64,000 nt of DNA from Salipiger pallidus (lineage in GTDB: Bacteria > Pseudomonadota > Alphaproteobacteria > Rhodobacterales > Rhodobacteraceae): positions 248,274-312,273 of the forward strand of contig NZ_BMJV01000005.1 of NCBI RefSeq assembly GCF_014643635.1, read 5' to 3'. A model generated the notes under the pieces. The model was not told where the DNA came from, made no database searches, and saw only the letters and a program-made list of their open reading frames with translations. Position 1 is the stretch's first letter, and each line of letters starts with the position of its first letter. The translations under genes and the position numbers were made by a program. Shown here one piece after another: positions 37,355 through 46,112 of this stretch.

Positions 37355-38348
37355 CAGCCCGCAGGACGATCTGATCGTAGCCGCAGGCGCAGACCTGCCC
37401 ATCGAAGCGCTGAAGGACACCGTCCCCGACACCCCGCCCGTGTCGAAATGGAGCGCAATCTGGTCCCAGTTCCGCAAGCACAAGGGCGCCATGACCGGCG
37501 CGTTCTTCTTGGCGATCATCACGCTGGGAGTGCTTCTGGGGCCCTACCTGTGGACACTCGATCCGCAGACGCTGGACATCCGGGCCAAGGACATGCGCCC
37601 CATCTATACCGCGCTGTGGAACGCCGAGGCCAAAACCGGCTGGTCGCATCCGCTCGGCACAGACCAGCTGGGGCGCGACAACCTTTCGCAACTAATCGCA
37701 GGGGGGCGCGCGTCCATGGCGGTGGGCTGGGCGGCGATGCTGCTGTCGCTGCTGATCGGCACCGCCGTGGGCGTCATGGCGGGATATTTCCGCAAGCTTG
37801 ACGGGCCGCTGATGCGCCTAACGGACCTGTTTCTCAGCCTGCCGATCCTGCCGCTGCTGCTGGTGGCGGTGACGCTGTTCCGTCAACCGCTGCGCGCCAA
37901 CTTCGGTCCCGAGGGCGGCATGTTCGTGCTCATCGTCGCCGTCGTGGGCATCACCTCGTGGATGCCCACCGCCCGCATCGTGCGCGGCGACATCCTTGCC
38001 ATCAAGGAACGTGAGTTCGTGCTGGCGGCGCGGTCCATCGGCACCCGTTCGTCGCTGATCATCCGGCGGCACCTGCTGCCCAACGTGCTGTCGCCGATCA
38101 TGGTCTCTGCGACGCTGGGCCTTGCCACCGCGATCATCACCGAATCCGCGCTGAGCTTCCTTGGCGTCGGCTTTCCGTCAGACTTCCCCACCTGGGGCAA
38201 GATGCTGGCGGATGCGGTCGCCCGGATGGAGGATTTCCCCGAACGGGTGGTGCTGCCGGGGGTTGCGATCTCGCTGACCGTGCTGGGGGTGAACTACCTT
38301 GGCGACGGTCTGCGCGATGCGCTTGATCCACGCCTGCGGGGACGCTGA
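37347..38348 (+). CDS. Peptide ABC transporter permease (DppC type)
   Basis: 333 residues with an N-terminal OppC_N segment (KWSAIWSQFRKHKGAM and the first helix), then HPLGTDQLGRDNLSQLIAGG, typical of DppC/OppC. The EAA loop is REFVLAARSIGTRSSLIIRR, and the end reads NYLGDGLRDALDPRLRGR. It completes the importer with the preceding permease and the divergent ATPase. The ATG lies within the final codons of the first permease gene. Confidence 0.96.
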   Translation: MTDSPQDDLIVAAGADLPIEALKDTVPDTPPVSKWSAIWSQFRKHKGAMTGAFFLAIITLGVLLGPYLWTLDPQTLDIRAKDMRPIYTALWNAEAKTGWSHPLGTDQLGRDNLSQLIAGGRASMAVGWAAMLLSLLIGTAVGVMAGYFRKLDGPLMRLTDLFLSLPILPLLLVAVTLFRQPLRANFGPEGGMFVLIVAVVGITSWMPTARIVRGDILAIKEREFVLAARSIGTRSSLIIRRHLLPNVLSPIMVSATLGLATAIITESALSFLGVGFPSDFPTWGKMLADAVARMEDFPERVVLPGVAISLTVLGVNYLGDGLRDALDPRLRGR

Positions 38349-38423
38349 GGGACCACAGCCGCTGTTTCGGGGCTCCGGGTCCAGAGGCGTCTCGCTGCTG
38401 CCAAGTTTGAAAGGAATAGCGTC

Positions 38424-38591
38424 TCAGGCGTGTTCCTTGGCCACAGGGCCTCGGGCAAACCAATGCCGCGACATGCTCGCGCCGAGAAACTTACACGGCG
38501 CGAGCACCTCCACCGAAACCTCCCGGCTCGCAACATCGGCAAGCGCCCTCTTTTCCTCGACGGCAATGGCTTCCGGCCGATCCGGCAACAC
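38424..38591 (-). CDS. Possible small ORF (third of three), function unknown
   Basis: About 55 residues from a GTG at 38591: the frame reads LPDRPEAIAVEEKRALADVA, then SREVSVEVLAPCKFLGAS and ends ARGPVAKEHA. Codon use is GC3-rich, like a real gene. It is in the same frame as the preceding small ORF, separated from it by a single TGA at 38634-38636, so the two could be one interrupted gene. No family is recognised and the start is uncertain. Confidence 0.35.
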   Translation of the reverse strand: MLPDRPEAIAVEEKRALADVASREVSVEVLAPCKFLGASMSRHWFARGPVAKEHA

Positions 38592-38633
38592 GAGGGCCTG
38601 CCACTTCGTCTTGGCGTGAGGCAGGCGGCGGCT

Positions 38634-38780
38634 TCAATCAAAGGATCCCGCGCGGTAGGCGCGACAGGCCTCGGAGGGCTGGTGGGAGATGCCGCAGACC
38701 AGAGTATCGGCCTCGCGCCGACGCTCGGCACGATAGCCGCAGGGCATAGTCAAGTCGCGGCGGCCATCAGGGGTCGTCAT
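38634..38780 (-). CDS. Possible small Cys-containing ORF (second of three)
   Basis: 48 residues: MTTPDGRRDLTMPCGYRAER, then RREADTLVCGISHQPSEACR and a short end AYRAGSFD. Three cysteines are spaced through it. The ATG overlaps the stop of the preceding small ORF (ATGA) with GAGG before it, suggesting coupling. Third positions are strongly G/C. The function is unknown. Confidence 0.45.
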   Translation of the reverse strand: MTTPDGRRDLTMPCGYRAERRREADTLVCGISHQPSEACRAYRAGSFD

Positions 38781-38983
38781 GACCTCGGCGGAACTGGCGC
38801 GGGGACATCCTCGGGCAGCAGGGCGAAGCAGGTCTCGTGCGTGACGAAACAGTAGTTGCCGCAGCGTACGCAATCACGGACGCGGTCCATCATGTGGGTG
38901 TTCCGAAAGACGCCCGTGCCGGAAAAATCGTGTTTGCTCACGCGCGCAGCGGCGCAATTGTCGCCTGCCAACCACACCGGCAA
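38777..38983 (-). CDS. Possible small Cys-rich ORF (first of three)
   Basis: Up to 68 residues; an internal start at the ATG-ATG at 38893 would give about 38. The core is RDCVRCGNYCFVTHETCFAL, with a CxxC pair and two more cysteines, suggesting metal binding. It lies 63 bases after the anti-sigma factor gene on the same strand, so it may belong to that operon. The function is unknown. Confidence 0.4.
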   Translation of the reverse strand: MPVWLAGDNCAAARVSKHDFSGTGVFRNTHMMDRVRDCVRCGNYCFVTHETCFALLPEDVPAPVPPRS

Positions 38984-39046
38984 GATGGGAAAGAGTGGGA
39001 TCGACCGGCGACGGCATTGTATGCCCGCCGGCCCATTGCCCCGGCG

Positions 39047-39751
39047 TTACTGCCCTTCACGCGGGGCCATGCTTCCCAGTGACAGGACCGGACCTTCCGG
39101 AGCGCCCGAGGGCGAGCCACCCTCGGCCTCTTCGGAAATCGCGACCGCCGCGCCGCCGTAAAGCTGCTCGGCAAGGTTGCCGGAGACCGGGATCTCGGTC
39201 AGACCGCCGCCTCGGTCCACGAGGCCGATGGACACCGGCGCCGCATCCGCATCGGCAATCATCCAGACTTCCAGAGACCGGCCCTCGGGATAATCGCCCG
39301 CGTCCCAGCGCACCATGAAGGTCCCGCTGTCAGGAGAGTAATGCGCCAGCAGTTCGATGCCACGCGAGGGCGTGTCGAGATCTGCCCAGAGGTGCGGTGC
39401 GTCCGAGCGCCCGATGAGGCCCGAGAACATCGCCATCCACGCGATGGCGGCCGCGGCCACGGCCCCAAGTAGATAGGGCAACAGCGAGCTCCAGAACGGA
39501 TTGCGATCACGGCCGAAAAGCTCGAGCTCGGCGCGGCGCAGCACCTGGGGCGGAGCATCAACCGGCTCGATGGCGTCGGTGAAGCTGCAGAAATAATCCT
39601 CCCAGGCCTCCACATCCTGCCGCAGGTCACGATCGTGCGCCAACCGCTGTTCGAATGCCGCCCGCTCATCCCCTTCGAGCAGCCCGAGCACATACTCGGC
39701 TGCCGAGGCGTCCCAGCCCCCGGGCAGATCGGTGTCTTCGGCCCCGCTCAT
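39047..39751 (-). CDS. Anti-sigma factor, RskA-like
   Basis: 234 residues. The N-terminal cytoplasmic part includes WDASAAEYVLGLLEGDERAA and FEQRLAHDRDLRQDVEAWE, typical of anti-sigma domains that bind ECF factors. One membrane helix follows (LPYLLGAVAAAAIAWMAMF, about 105-123). The periplasmic part matches the RskA/anti-sigma-K domain (VRWDAGDYPEGRSLEVW). The start at 39751 overlaps the sigma-factor stop by ATGA; the longer in-frame start at 39796 lies inside the sigma gene. Confidence 0.9.
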   Translation of the reverse strand: MSGAEDTDLPGGWDASAAEYVLGLLEGDERAAFEQRLAHDRDLRQDVEAWEDYFCSFTDAIEPVDAPPQVLRRAELELFGRDRNPFWSSLLPYLLGAVAAAAIAWMAMFSGLIGRSDAPHLWADLDTPSRGIELLAHYSPDSGTFMVRWDAGDYPEGRSLEVWMIADADAAPVSIGLVDRGGGLTEIPVSGNLAEQLYGGAAVAISEEAEGGSPSGAPEGPVLSLGSMAPREGQ

Positions 39752-40305
39752 CGGCTCAGGCACTCCCTTAGTTGCATCAGGCTGCGGCGCAGCCATGTGC
39801 GTACGGTGTTCAGTTTGACGCCGGTGGCGTCCGAGAGCTCGGCATAGCTTGCGCCTTCAAGATATGCACGCCGAACCATCTCGGCGCGTTCCGGGGGCAG
39901 CTCGGCGATGCAGCCATGCAGCAAGCCCGCCTCCGAACGCGCCTGCATCTGCTGCGCCGGTCCCGGTGCGGGATCGGCAAGCAGGTCGGCAGCCTCGATC
40001 GGCGCGGCCTTGCGGCGCTCTTGCGCGTCGCGCTTGCGGCGGCGGTCCACGGCGGCGTTGCGGGCCAGCGTGATAAGCCATGTCATGGGGGAAAACCCGT
40101 TGACCCGGTATTGCCCGGCCCTAGCCCATATCTTGCAGAATACGTCCTGCAGCGCTTCCTCTGCCATTGCCCTGTCATCCAAGACACGCAGGCAGATGCC
40201 AAAGAGTTTCGCCGAGGTCCGCTCATAAAGCGCACGGAAGGCGGCACGGTCTCCCATCGCGACGCGCGCGATGAGGTCTTCGATTTCGGCACGGGGGTCG
40301 ATCAC
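39748..40305 (-). CDS. ECF sigma factor
   Basis: 185 residues with sigma region 2 (FRALYERTSAKLFGICLRVL, then AEEALQDVFCKIWARAGQY) and region 4 (LPPERAEMVRRAYLEGASYA, then ELSDATGVKLNTVRTWLRRS). It directs RNA polymerase to its own regulon and is presumably held by the membrane anti-sigma factor encoded just after it with a 4-base overlap. The start is GTG at 40305 with a weak ribosome-binding site. The signal sensed is unknown. It is divergent from cobS. Confidence 0.94.
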   Translation of the reverse strand: MIDPRAEIEDLIARVAMGDRAAFRALYERTSAKLFGICLRVLDDRAMAEEALQDVFCKIWARAGQYRVNGFSPMTWLITLARNAAVDRRRKRDAQERRKAAPIEAADLLADPAPGPAQQMQARSEAGLLHGCIAELPPERAEMVRRAYLEGASYAELSDATGVKLNTVRTWLRRSLMQLRECLSR

Positions 40306-40478
40306 GTGTGTCAGGCTCTGCTCGCGGGCTTTGTGTTTTCATGAGCCTAGCGCGCAGGCGGCCCTTGGGCAAACCCTAACACGGCACTTTGCCCGCACTT
40401 GCCCTTGCCGAAGATATGAGGCACCACAAGTCCGACAGTAATCACGACCATTGCAAGACCGACATCCGGGGGCACGAC

Positions 40479-41459
40479 ATGAGCGATATCGACATCAATG
40501 CGAAACCGACCGAGGAAATCCAGGTTCGCGAGGTGTTCGGCATCGACACCGACATGGTGGTGCACGGCTTCCCCGACCGCACCGACCGGGTGCCGGAGCT
40601 CGACAGCACCTACAAGTTCGATCCCGACACCACGCTGGCCATCCTCGCGGGCTTCCGCAACAACCGCCGGGTGATGATCCAAGGCTACCACGGCACCGGC
40701 AAGTCGACCCACATCGAACAGGTGGCCGCTCGGCTCAACTGGCCGTCGGTGCGGGTGAACCTCGACAGCCACATCAGCCGGATCGACCTCATCGGCAAGG
40801 ACGCGATCAAGCTGATCGACGGCAAGCAGACCACCCAGTTCCAGGAAGGCATCCTGCCCTGGGCGCTGCGTAACCCCTGTGCCATCGTCTTTGACGAATA
40901 CGACGCGGGCCGCGCCGACGTAATGTTCGTGATCCAGCGCGTTCTGGAGACCGATGGCAAGCTCACTCTGCTCGACCAGAACCAGGTGCTGACGCCGCAC
41001 AAGTACTTCCGCATCTTCGCCACGGCGAACACGGTCGGCCTTGGCGACACCACCGGCCTCTACCACGGCACTCAGCAGATCAACCAGGGCCAGATGGACC
41101 GCTGGTCGCTGGTGGCGACGCTGAACTATCTCAGCATCGACGCCGAGACCAACATCGTTCTCAGCAAGGCGCCGCATTACAACAACGAGAAGGGCCGCAA
41201 GACCATCCGCCAGATGGTCACCGTGGCGGACTTCACCCGCCGAGCCTTCATGAACGGCGAGCTGTCGACGGTGATGTCGCCCCGGACCGTGATCGCATGG
41301 GCGCAGAACTCCGAGATCTTCCGCGACGTCGGCTATGCGTTCCGCCTGTCCTTCCTCAACAAGTGCGACGAGCTCGAGCGCCAGACCGTGGCCGAGTTCT
41401 ACCAGCGCTGCTTCGACGAGGAACTGCCCGAAAGCGCGGCCAGCCTGTCGATCGTCTGA
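40479..41459 (+). CDS. cobS: Cobaltochelatase subunit CobS
   Basis: A 326-residue AAA+ ATPase. Walker A is [13 protein letters not shown] (69-81), Walker B is [15 protein letters not shown], and the sensor region [14 protein letters not shown] is present. With CobT and CobN it inserts cobalt into hydrogenobyrinic diamide in aerobic vitamin B12 synthesis; CobN is not in this window. The ATG at 40479 has a GGGGG site; an upstream in-frame ATG at 40416 would add a poor leader. The gene ends with its own terminator, so cobT needs a separate promoter. Confidence 0.96.
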   Translation: MSDIDINAKPTEEIQVREVFGIDTDMVVHGFPDRTDRVPELDSTYKFDPDTTLAILAGFRNNRRVMIQGYHGTGKSTHIEQVAARLNWPSVRVNLDSHISRIDLIGKDAIKLIDGKQTTQFQEGILPWALRNPCAIVFDEYDAGRADVMFVIQRVLETDGKLTLLDQNQVLTPHKYFRIFATANTVGLGDTTGLYHGTQQINQGQMDRWSLVATLNYLSIDAETNIVLSKAPHYNNEKGRKTIRQMVTVADFTRRAFMNGELSTVMSPRTVIAWAQNSEIFRDVGYAFRLSFLNKCDELERQTVAEFYQRCFDEELPESAASLSIV

Positions 41460-41483
41460 GGCGATCTATTCCTGAAATCCTCG

Positions 41484-41512
41484 AAGGGCGCCCGATGCGG
41501 CGCCCTTTTTTC
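41484..41512 (+). terminator. Rho-independent terminator of cobS
   Basis: A 9-bp perfect stem AAGGGCGCC / GGCGCCCTT with a six-base loop runs into TTTTT, 25 bases after the cobS stop. Confidence 0.93.
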
Positions 41513-41620
41513 TTGAGTTCCACCCGCTTGGACCAAGGTATGTAAAATCCGCAGCACTTCGGGCGGCGCAACGTCCCGCATGGTTACCGCCTGTAAAGAC
41601 TGCGGGCGCAGACTGAGCCC

Positions 41621-42034
41621 ATGCCTGTTGCGCAGCCCCATATCCTTCCGGCCTGCCGTGCCGCCGCCCTGACACTGCTGCTGGGCGCGGGATTTGCGGC
41701 AGCGGCCCCACCGCGCCTGTCGGACGGAGAACGGGCCGAGGTTGCCCATGCGGTCTGTGCAGGACGGCTCGCGGCGCAGATCGAGCAGGCCATCGCGTCG
41801 GGCGATCCGGTGATCGAGCCGCTTGCCCTCCGCCGCGACTGGCACGAGGCGCTCTATCGCTCGTTGCCGTCAACCCTCAGACCCACGGACCTGTTGAACC
41901 AGCGGATGCGCTCCAGACGCCAGTTCCGCGCCCTGCTCCGCACCACCCGCCACAAGGACGAGCGGCGCGCCGGCATGGCGCGCCTCACCCTTTCACAGCA
42001 GCTTGACACATGTCACGCACTACTCACCCGCTGA
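41621..42034 (+). CDS. Secreted small protein, tandem paralogue 1
   Basis: 137 residues with a signal-peptide-like N-terminus (AAALTLLLGAGFAAAAPP). The mature part contains AHAVCAGRLAAQIEQ (Cys46) and ends QQLDTCHALLTR (Cys131). It is clearly homologous to the protein encoded immediately downstream, sharing CAGR[LV]AA[QR]IE, an LRRD motif and TC[HQ]ALL. I expect a helical periplasmic protein with one disulphide. No named family is recognised. The last 25 bases overlap the start of its paralogue. Confidence 0.7.
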   Translation: MPVAQPHILPACRAAALTLLLGAGFAAAAPPRLSDGERAEVAHAVCAGRLAAQIEQAIASGDPVIEPLALRRDWHEALYRSLPSTLRPTDLLNQRMRSRRQFRALLRTTRHKDERRAGMARLTLSQQLDTCHALLTR

Positions 42035-42423
42035 GGATCGCCACCCTTCTGGCGGACCTGATCGCGCCGGCCCATGCCTCCGTGCCCGCGGGGACCAGCA
42101 CCGAACGGATGCGCCTGTTTGCCACCTGCGCCGGGCGAGTGGCGGCCAGAATCGAACATGACTGGCTTTTGGCGCGTGGCAGCGATCCCGTCCGAACCCG
42201 GTTGCGGCGCGATCTCGACGCGCTGATCGAGGCGCTGCTGCCGATCACCTTGGCGCAGGGCCTCGACGGGGCGCGCGCGCTGCACTTGCGTCTGTCCGCC
42301 AAGGTGGCGCAGGCGGTACTTCTGCAGCAGGCCGATCTTGGGCCGGACAACACCCACGCGGAGCGGGCGCGCCGGTTGGCGCACGGCCAGCTGTCGACCT
42401 GCCAAGCGTTGCTGCCGGGCTGA
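42010..42423 (+). CDS. Secreted small protein, tandem paralogue 2
   Basis: 137 residues, the same length as its upstream neighbour. Shared features are LFATCAGRVAARIE (Cys40), the LRRDLDALIEALLP helix and the C-terminal LSTCQALLPG (Cys131). The N-terminus (IATLLADLIAPAHA) is a weaker export signal than in the first copy. The ATG lies inside the end of the first gene, so the two are co-translated. They sit between cobS and cobT, but nothing in them suggests a cofactor role. Confidence 0.68.
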   Translation: MSRTTHPLRIATLLADLIAPAHASVPAGTSTERMRLFATCAGRVAARIEHDWLLARGSDPVRTRLRRDLDALIEALLPITLAQGLDGARALHLRLSAKVAQAVLLQQADLGPDNTHAERARRLAHGQLSTCQALLPG

Positions 42424-42495
42424 GACCACAGCTGCGCGCCGCCAAGTTAACATTTGCCCCTTGCCAATCGCCCGCCGGAGCGCGACATCTGTGGC

Positions 42496-44376
42496 ATGGC
42501 GCGTAAAGATGACAACCCCGCAGATCCCTTCAAGAAGGCGCTGGCCGAGGCCACCAAGGTCATGGCCGACGACCACGAGCTTACGGTGAACTATACCGTG
42601 GACCCGTCCGGTGTATCCGGCGACATCATGCGCCTGCCGCAGGTGTCCCGCCGCCTCACCCGGGACGAGGTTCTGCTGGCGCGCGGCACTGCCGATGCGC
42701 TGGCGCTGCACCGCCGCTATCACGACGCGGGCACCCATGCCCGCTACGCGCCCCCGGGCGACATGGCGCGCGAGCTTTACGAGGCGATGGAAACCGCCCG
42801 CTGCGAGGCGATGGGCGCCCGCGACATGCCCGGCACCGCCGGCAACGTCGACGCCAAGATCGGCCACGAGGCCGCCCGCCGTGGCTACGGCCAGATCACT
42901 CAGGCCGCCGAGGCGCCTCTGCCGGTCGCCGCAGGCTATCTTATCCGTCATCTTGCCACCGGGCGCGACCTTCCGAAGGACGCCGCCCATGTCATGGAAC
43001 TCTGGCGCGGCTTCATCGAAGACCAGGCGGGCGGTACGCTCGATGGTCTCGAGGAGACGCTGTCCGACCAGGCCTCTTTCGCGAAATTCGCGCGGCGGAT
43101 GATCACCGACCTCGGCTATGGCGACCAGCTTGGCGAAGATCCCGACCAGATCGACGACGAGGAACAGGACGACGCCCAGTCCGAGGACAGCGAAGAGCAG
43201 GACCAGCCCGACAGCACCGGGCAGGACGACGACCAGCAGGACGAAGCCGAAGCCTCGCCCGAGCAGAGCCAGGAAGATATGCAGGACGCCAGCCAGGCGC
43301 AGGTCTCTGCCGACGACATGGCCGACCAGGAGCTGGGCGAAGAGACCGAGATGCCCGACGGCGACGCGCCGATGGAACCGCCAAGCCCTGCCCCGGTGTC
43401 CGACGCGGACCCCGACTACAAGGTCTTCGACGGCACCCATGACGAGGAAATCGCCGCCGAGGAACTGGCCGAACCTGCGGAACTGGAACGCCTGCGCGCC
43501 TATCTCGATCAACAGCTCGACCCGCTCAAGGGCGCTGTGTCGCGGCTGGCCAACAAGCTTCAGCGCCGCCTTCAGGCGCAGCAGAACCGGAGCTGGGAGT
43601 TCGACCTCGAGGAGGGCATCCTCGATGCGGGTCGGCTTGCGCGGGTGGTGGCCAACCCCACCACGCCGCTGTCCTTCAAGATCGAGAAGGACACCGAATT
43701 CCGCGATACAGTGGTGACGCTGCTGCTGGACAACTCCGGCTCCATGCGGGGCCGCCCCATTTCCATCGCGGCGATCTGTGCCGATGTTCTGGCGCGCACC
43801 CTTGAGCGGTGTTCGGTTAAGGTCGAGATCCTCGGCTTCACCACCCGCGCCTGGAAAGGCGGCGCGGCCCGCGAGAAGTGGCTGGCCGAGGGGCGCGAAC
43901 AGCAGCCCGGGCGTCTCAACGATCTGCGCCACATCGTCTACAAGCGCGCCGATGCGCCGTGGCGGCGGGTTCGCGACAATCTCGGGCTCATGATGAAGGA
44001 AGGCCTTCTGAAGGAGAACATCGACGGTGAGGCGCTGGAATGGGCGCACCGCCGCATGGCGGGCCGTCCCGAGGCGCGCAAGATCCTCATGGTGATCTCG
44101 GACGGCGCGCCGGTGGATGACAGCACCCTGTCGGTGAACCCGGCCAACTACCTCGAGAAGCACCTGCGCGATGTCATCGCCATGGTCGAGCGTCGCAAGC
44201 AGGTCGAACTTCTGGCCATCGGCATCGGTCATGACGTGACCCGCTACTACGACCGCGCGGTGACGATTACCGACGTGGAGCAGCTTGCCGGTGCGATGAC
44301 CGAGCAGCTTGCGGCGCTGTTCGACAGCGATCCGCGGGCACGGGCGCGATTCTCCGGCATCCGCCGCGCTGGCTGA
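42496..44376 (+). CDS. cobT: Cobaltochelatase subunit CobT
   Basis: 626 residues. The N-terminal CobT domain is followed by a highly acidic, Gln/Asp/Glu-rich linker at about 213-308. A C-terminal von Willebrand A domain has the MIDAS motif LDNSGSM (412-418). It assembles with the AAA+ protein CobS to drive cobalt insertion by CobN. The chosen ATG at 42496 gives the conserved [20 protein letters not shown] start. The gene is followed by a copy of the dispersed repeat. Confidence 0.96.
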   Translation: MARKDDNPADPFKKALAEATKVMADDHELTVNYTVDPSGVSGDIMRLPQVSRRLTRDEVLLARGTADALALHRRYHDAGTHARYAPPGDMARELYEAMETARCEAMGARDMPGTAGNVDAKIGHEAARRGYGQITQAAEAPLPVAAGYLIRHLATGRDLPKDAAHVMELWRGFIEDQAGGTLDGLEETLSDQASFAKFARRMITDLGYGDQLGEDPDQIDDEEQDDAQSEDSEEQDQPDSTGQDDDQQDEAEASPEQSQEDMQDASQAQVSADDMADQELGEETEMPDGDAPMEPPSPAPVSDADPDYKVFDGTHDEEIAAEELAEPAELERLRAYLDQQLDPLKGAVSRLANKLQRRLQAQQNRSWEFDLEEGILDAGRLARVVANPTTPLSFKIEKDTEFRDTVVTLLLDNSGSMRGRPISIAAICADVLARTLERCSVKVEILGFTTRAWKGGAAREKWLAEGREQQPGRLNDLRHIVYKRADAPWRRVRDNLGLMMKEGLLKENIDGEALEWAHRRMAGRPEARKILMVISDGAPVDDSTLSVNPANYLEKHLRDVIAMVERRKQVELLAIGIGHDVTRYYDRAVTITDVEQLAGAMTEQLAALFDSDPRARARFSGIRRAG

Positions 44377-44385
44377 GACGGCGCA

Positions 44386-44442
44386 GGGGGGCTCTGCCCC
44401 CCGCGCTTCGCGCTCCCCCGGCGTATTTTCCAAGAGAAGAAG
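44386..44442 (+). repeat. Dispersed intergenic repeat, copy 2
   Basis: Two palindromes, GGGGGGC-TCT-GCCCCCC and GCGC-TTC-GCGC, lead into CCCCCGGCGTATTTTCCAAG and AGAAGAAGG. It is the best-formed copy of the family found at 3811, 47411 (inverted) and, tail only, 62957 (inverted). It lies ten bases after the cobT stop and could serve as its transcript end. Confidence 0.75.
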
Positions 44443-44601
44443 GGGCCACCTGCGCCTTTGCCCTGACGCCGTGCAGTGATGCCGCGGCGGCGGCAAAAGC
44501 GGCCTGGCGGCCTTGCGCCCGGGGGCGGTTTGCAAGACAGATGTGGAACCGGCCTCCTTGCGTTTCGGATGGGCCGGAGTGACATCGACAGGGACAGATC
44601 C

Positions 44602-45612
44602 ATGAAACACCTCCTGACCGCCACGGCGCTTGCCGCCCTGCTTGGAACCGGCGCAAGCGCCCAGACCGTGCTGACCGTGGCCAACTGGCTGCCGCCGTCG
44701 CATCCGCTGGTGTCGGAGCTGATCGTCCCCATGACCGAGGACATCGCCGAGGCCACAGGCGGCGCGGTCACCGCGCAGATCCTGCCCGCACCGCTTGGAC
44801 CGCCGGGGGCGCATTTCGACTTTGCCGTCAACGGCGTGGCCGACATCACCTTCGGCGTCCAAGGCTACAACCCCGGCCGGTTCAAGACCACCAACATCGT
44901 CGAGCTTCCCTTCCTTGGTGACAGCGCCGAAAACGTGTCGGTCGCTTACTGGAACGTCTTCGACGAGATGCTGCGCGACGCGGGCGAATACGATGACGTG
45001 AAGGTCCTCGCGGTGTTCAGCCACGGGCCGGGCGAGGTCTTCCTCAAGGAGGGCGACGTTTCCGCCCCGGACGTGCTGGACGGCGTGAAACTGCGCGTCG
45101 GCGGCGGCATCGTGCACGAGGTGGTGAGCACGCTTGGCGCGGTGCCCGTGGAAGGCCCGTCGTCGAAATCCTACGAACTGCTCAGCCAGGGCGTCGCGGA
45201 CGGCATCCTCTTTCCTTACGAATCCGTCAACTTCTTCAAGCTGATCCCGCAGCTGAACGAGGCCATTTCCGTGCCCGGCGGGCTTTACAACACCTCGTTC
45301 TATATCGTCATGAACAAGGCCAAGTGGGAGAGCCTGTCCCCCGAACAGCAAACCGCCATCGACGAGGTCACCGGCGAGGCGCTCGCGCGCAAGGCCGGTC
45401 AGATGTGGGATGCCGCCGATGCCGCAGGCATGGCGGCGATGGAGGGCGAGATTGCCATCACCCCCGCGACCGAGGCTCAGCTGACCGCCTGGCAGGAGGC
45501 GCTGTCTCCGCTGGTTCAGGCCAAGCTTGACGAAGCCGCCGAGACCGGCATCGACGCCGAGGCTGCCTATGAAGCGCTGAAGACAGGCATCGCGGCGGAA
45601 GCGGCCGAGTAA
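44602..45612 (+). CDS. TRAP transporter substrate-binding protein (DctP family)
   Basis: 336 residues with a cleavable signal peptide (residues 1-20, ending GTGASA). The DctP fold is indicated by LTVANWLPPSHPLVSELIVP, DGVKLRVGGGIVHEVVSTLG and GILFPYESVNFFKL. The conserved arginine that grips a carboxylate in many DctP proteins would be in KLRVGGG, so an organic acid is a likely ligand (inference). It is the first gene of a dctP-dctQ-dctM operon. Confidence 0.94.
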   Translation: MKHLLTATALAALLGTGASAQTVLTVANWLPPSHPLVSELIVPMTEDIAEATGGAVTAQILPAPLGPPGAHFDFAVNGVADITFGVQGYNPGRFKTTNIVELPFLGDSAENVSVAYWNVFDEMLRDAGEYDDVKVLAVFSHGPGEVFLKEGDVSAPDVLDGVKLRVGGGIVHEVVSTLGAVPVEGPSSKSYELLSQGVADGILFPYESVNFFKLIPQLNEAISVPGGLYNTSFYIVMNKAKWESLSPEQQTAIDEVTGEALARKAGQMWDAADAAGMAAMEGEIAITPATEAQLTAWQEALSPLVQAKLDEAAETGIDAEAAYEALKTGIAAEAAE

Positions 45613-46109
45613 TGCAAGGCGGCGGAACGGACCGCGCCCCGAGCCGGGGCGCGGAGATGCTGCGCACGACGCTCGCGGTGTTGGGCGGTGTGCTGCTGCT
45701 GTCGCTCATGGGGCTGACGGTAGTCGACGTGATCGGGCGCTATCTGTTCAACGCGCCACTCATGGGCGCCACGGAACTCACTGAGCTGCTGCTCGCCGCG
45801 GTGGTGTTCCTCGGCCTGCCTGCGGTGGCGCTGGCGGACGAACACGTGACCGTGGATCTTGCCGTGGACCGCATGCCCAAAGCGGTGCACCCATGGCGGC
45901 TGGCGCTGACCGGCATCGGCTCGGGCGTGGTGCTGGGCATCGTCGCCTGGCGGGTCTGGGTCTATGCGGGCCAGATAGGCGGTTACGGCGGTACCACGAG
46001 CACCCTGCGCCTGCCCATCGCCCCGCTTGGATATTTCTGCGCCGTCTGCACCGGCATCGGCGCCGCCATCACCGCAGCGCTGCCGCTGCTTGCCCTCAAG
46101 GAGCGCTGA
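45612..46109 (+). CDS. TRAP transporter small membrane subunit (DctQ family)
   Basis: 165 residues, four transmembrane helices. The family signature is LTVVDVIGRYLFNAPLMGAT followed by ELTELLLAAVVFLGLP. It bridges the binding protein and the large permease. The ATG shares its A with the TAA of the binding-protein gene (TAATG), and the stop is three bases before the large subunit. Confidence 0.93.
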   Translation: MQGGGTDRAPSRGAEMLRTTLAVLGGVLLLSLMGLTVVDVIGRYLFNAPLMGATELTELLLAAVVFLGLPAVALADEHVTVDLAVDRMPKAVHPWRLALTGIGSGVVLGIVAWRVWVYAGQIGGYGGTTSTLRLPIAPLGYFCAVCTGIGAAITAALPLLALKER

Positions 46110-46112
46110 GCC

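Noticed and set aside
38634-38636. In-frame TGA between two small ORFs as a selenocysteine codon
   Set aside because: No selenocysteine insertion hairpin or selenoprotein family resemblance is visible; a plain stop or a decayed gene is simpler.
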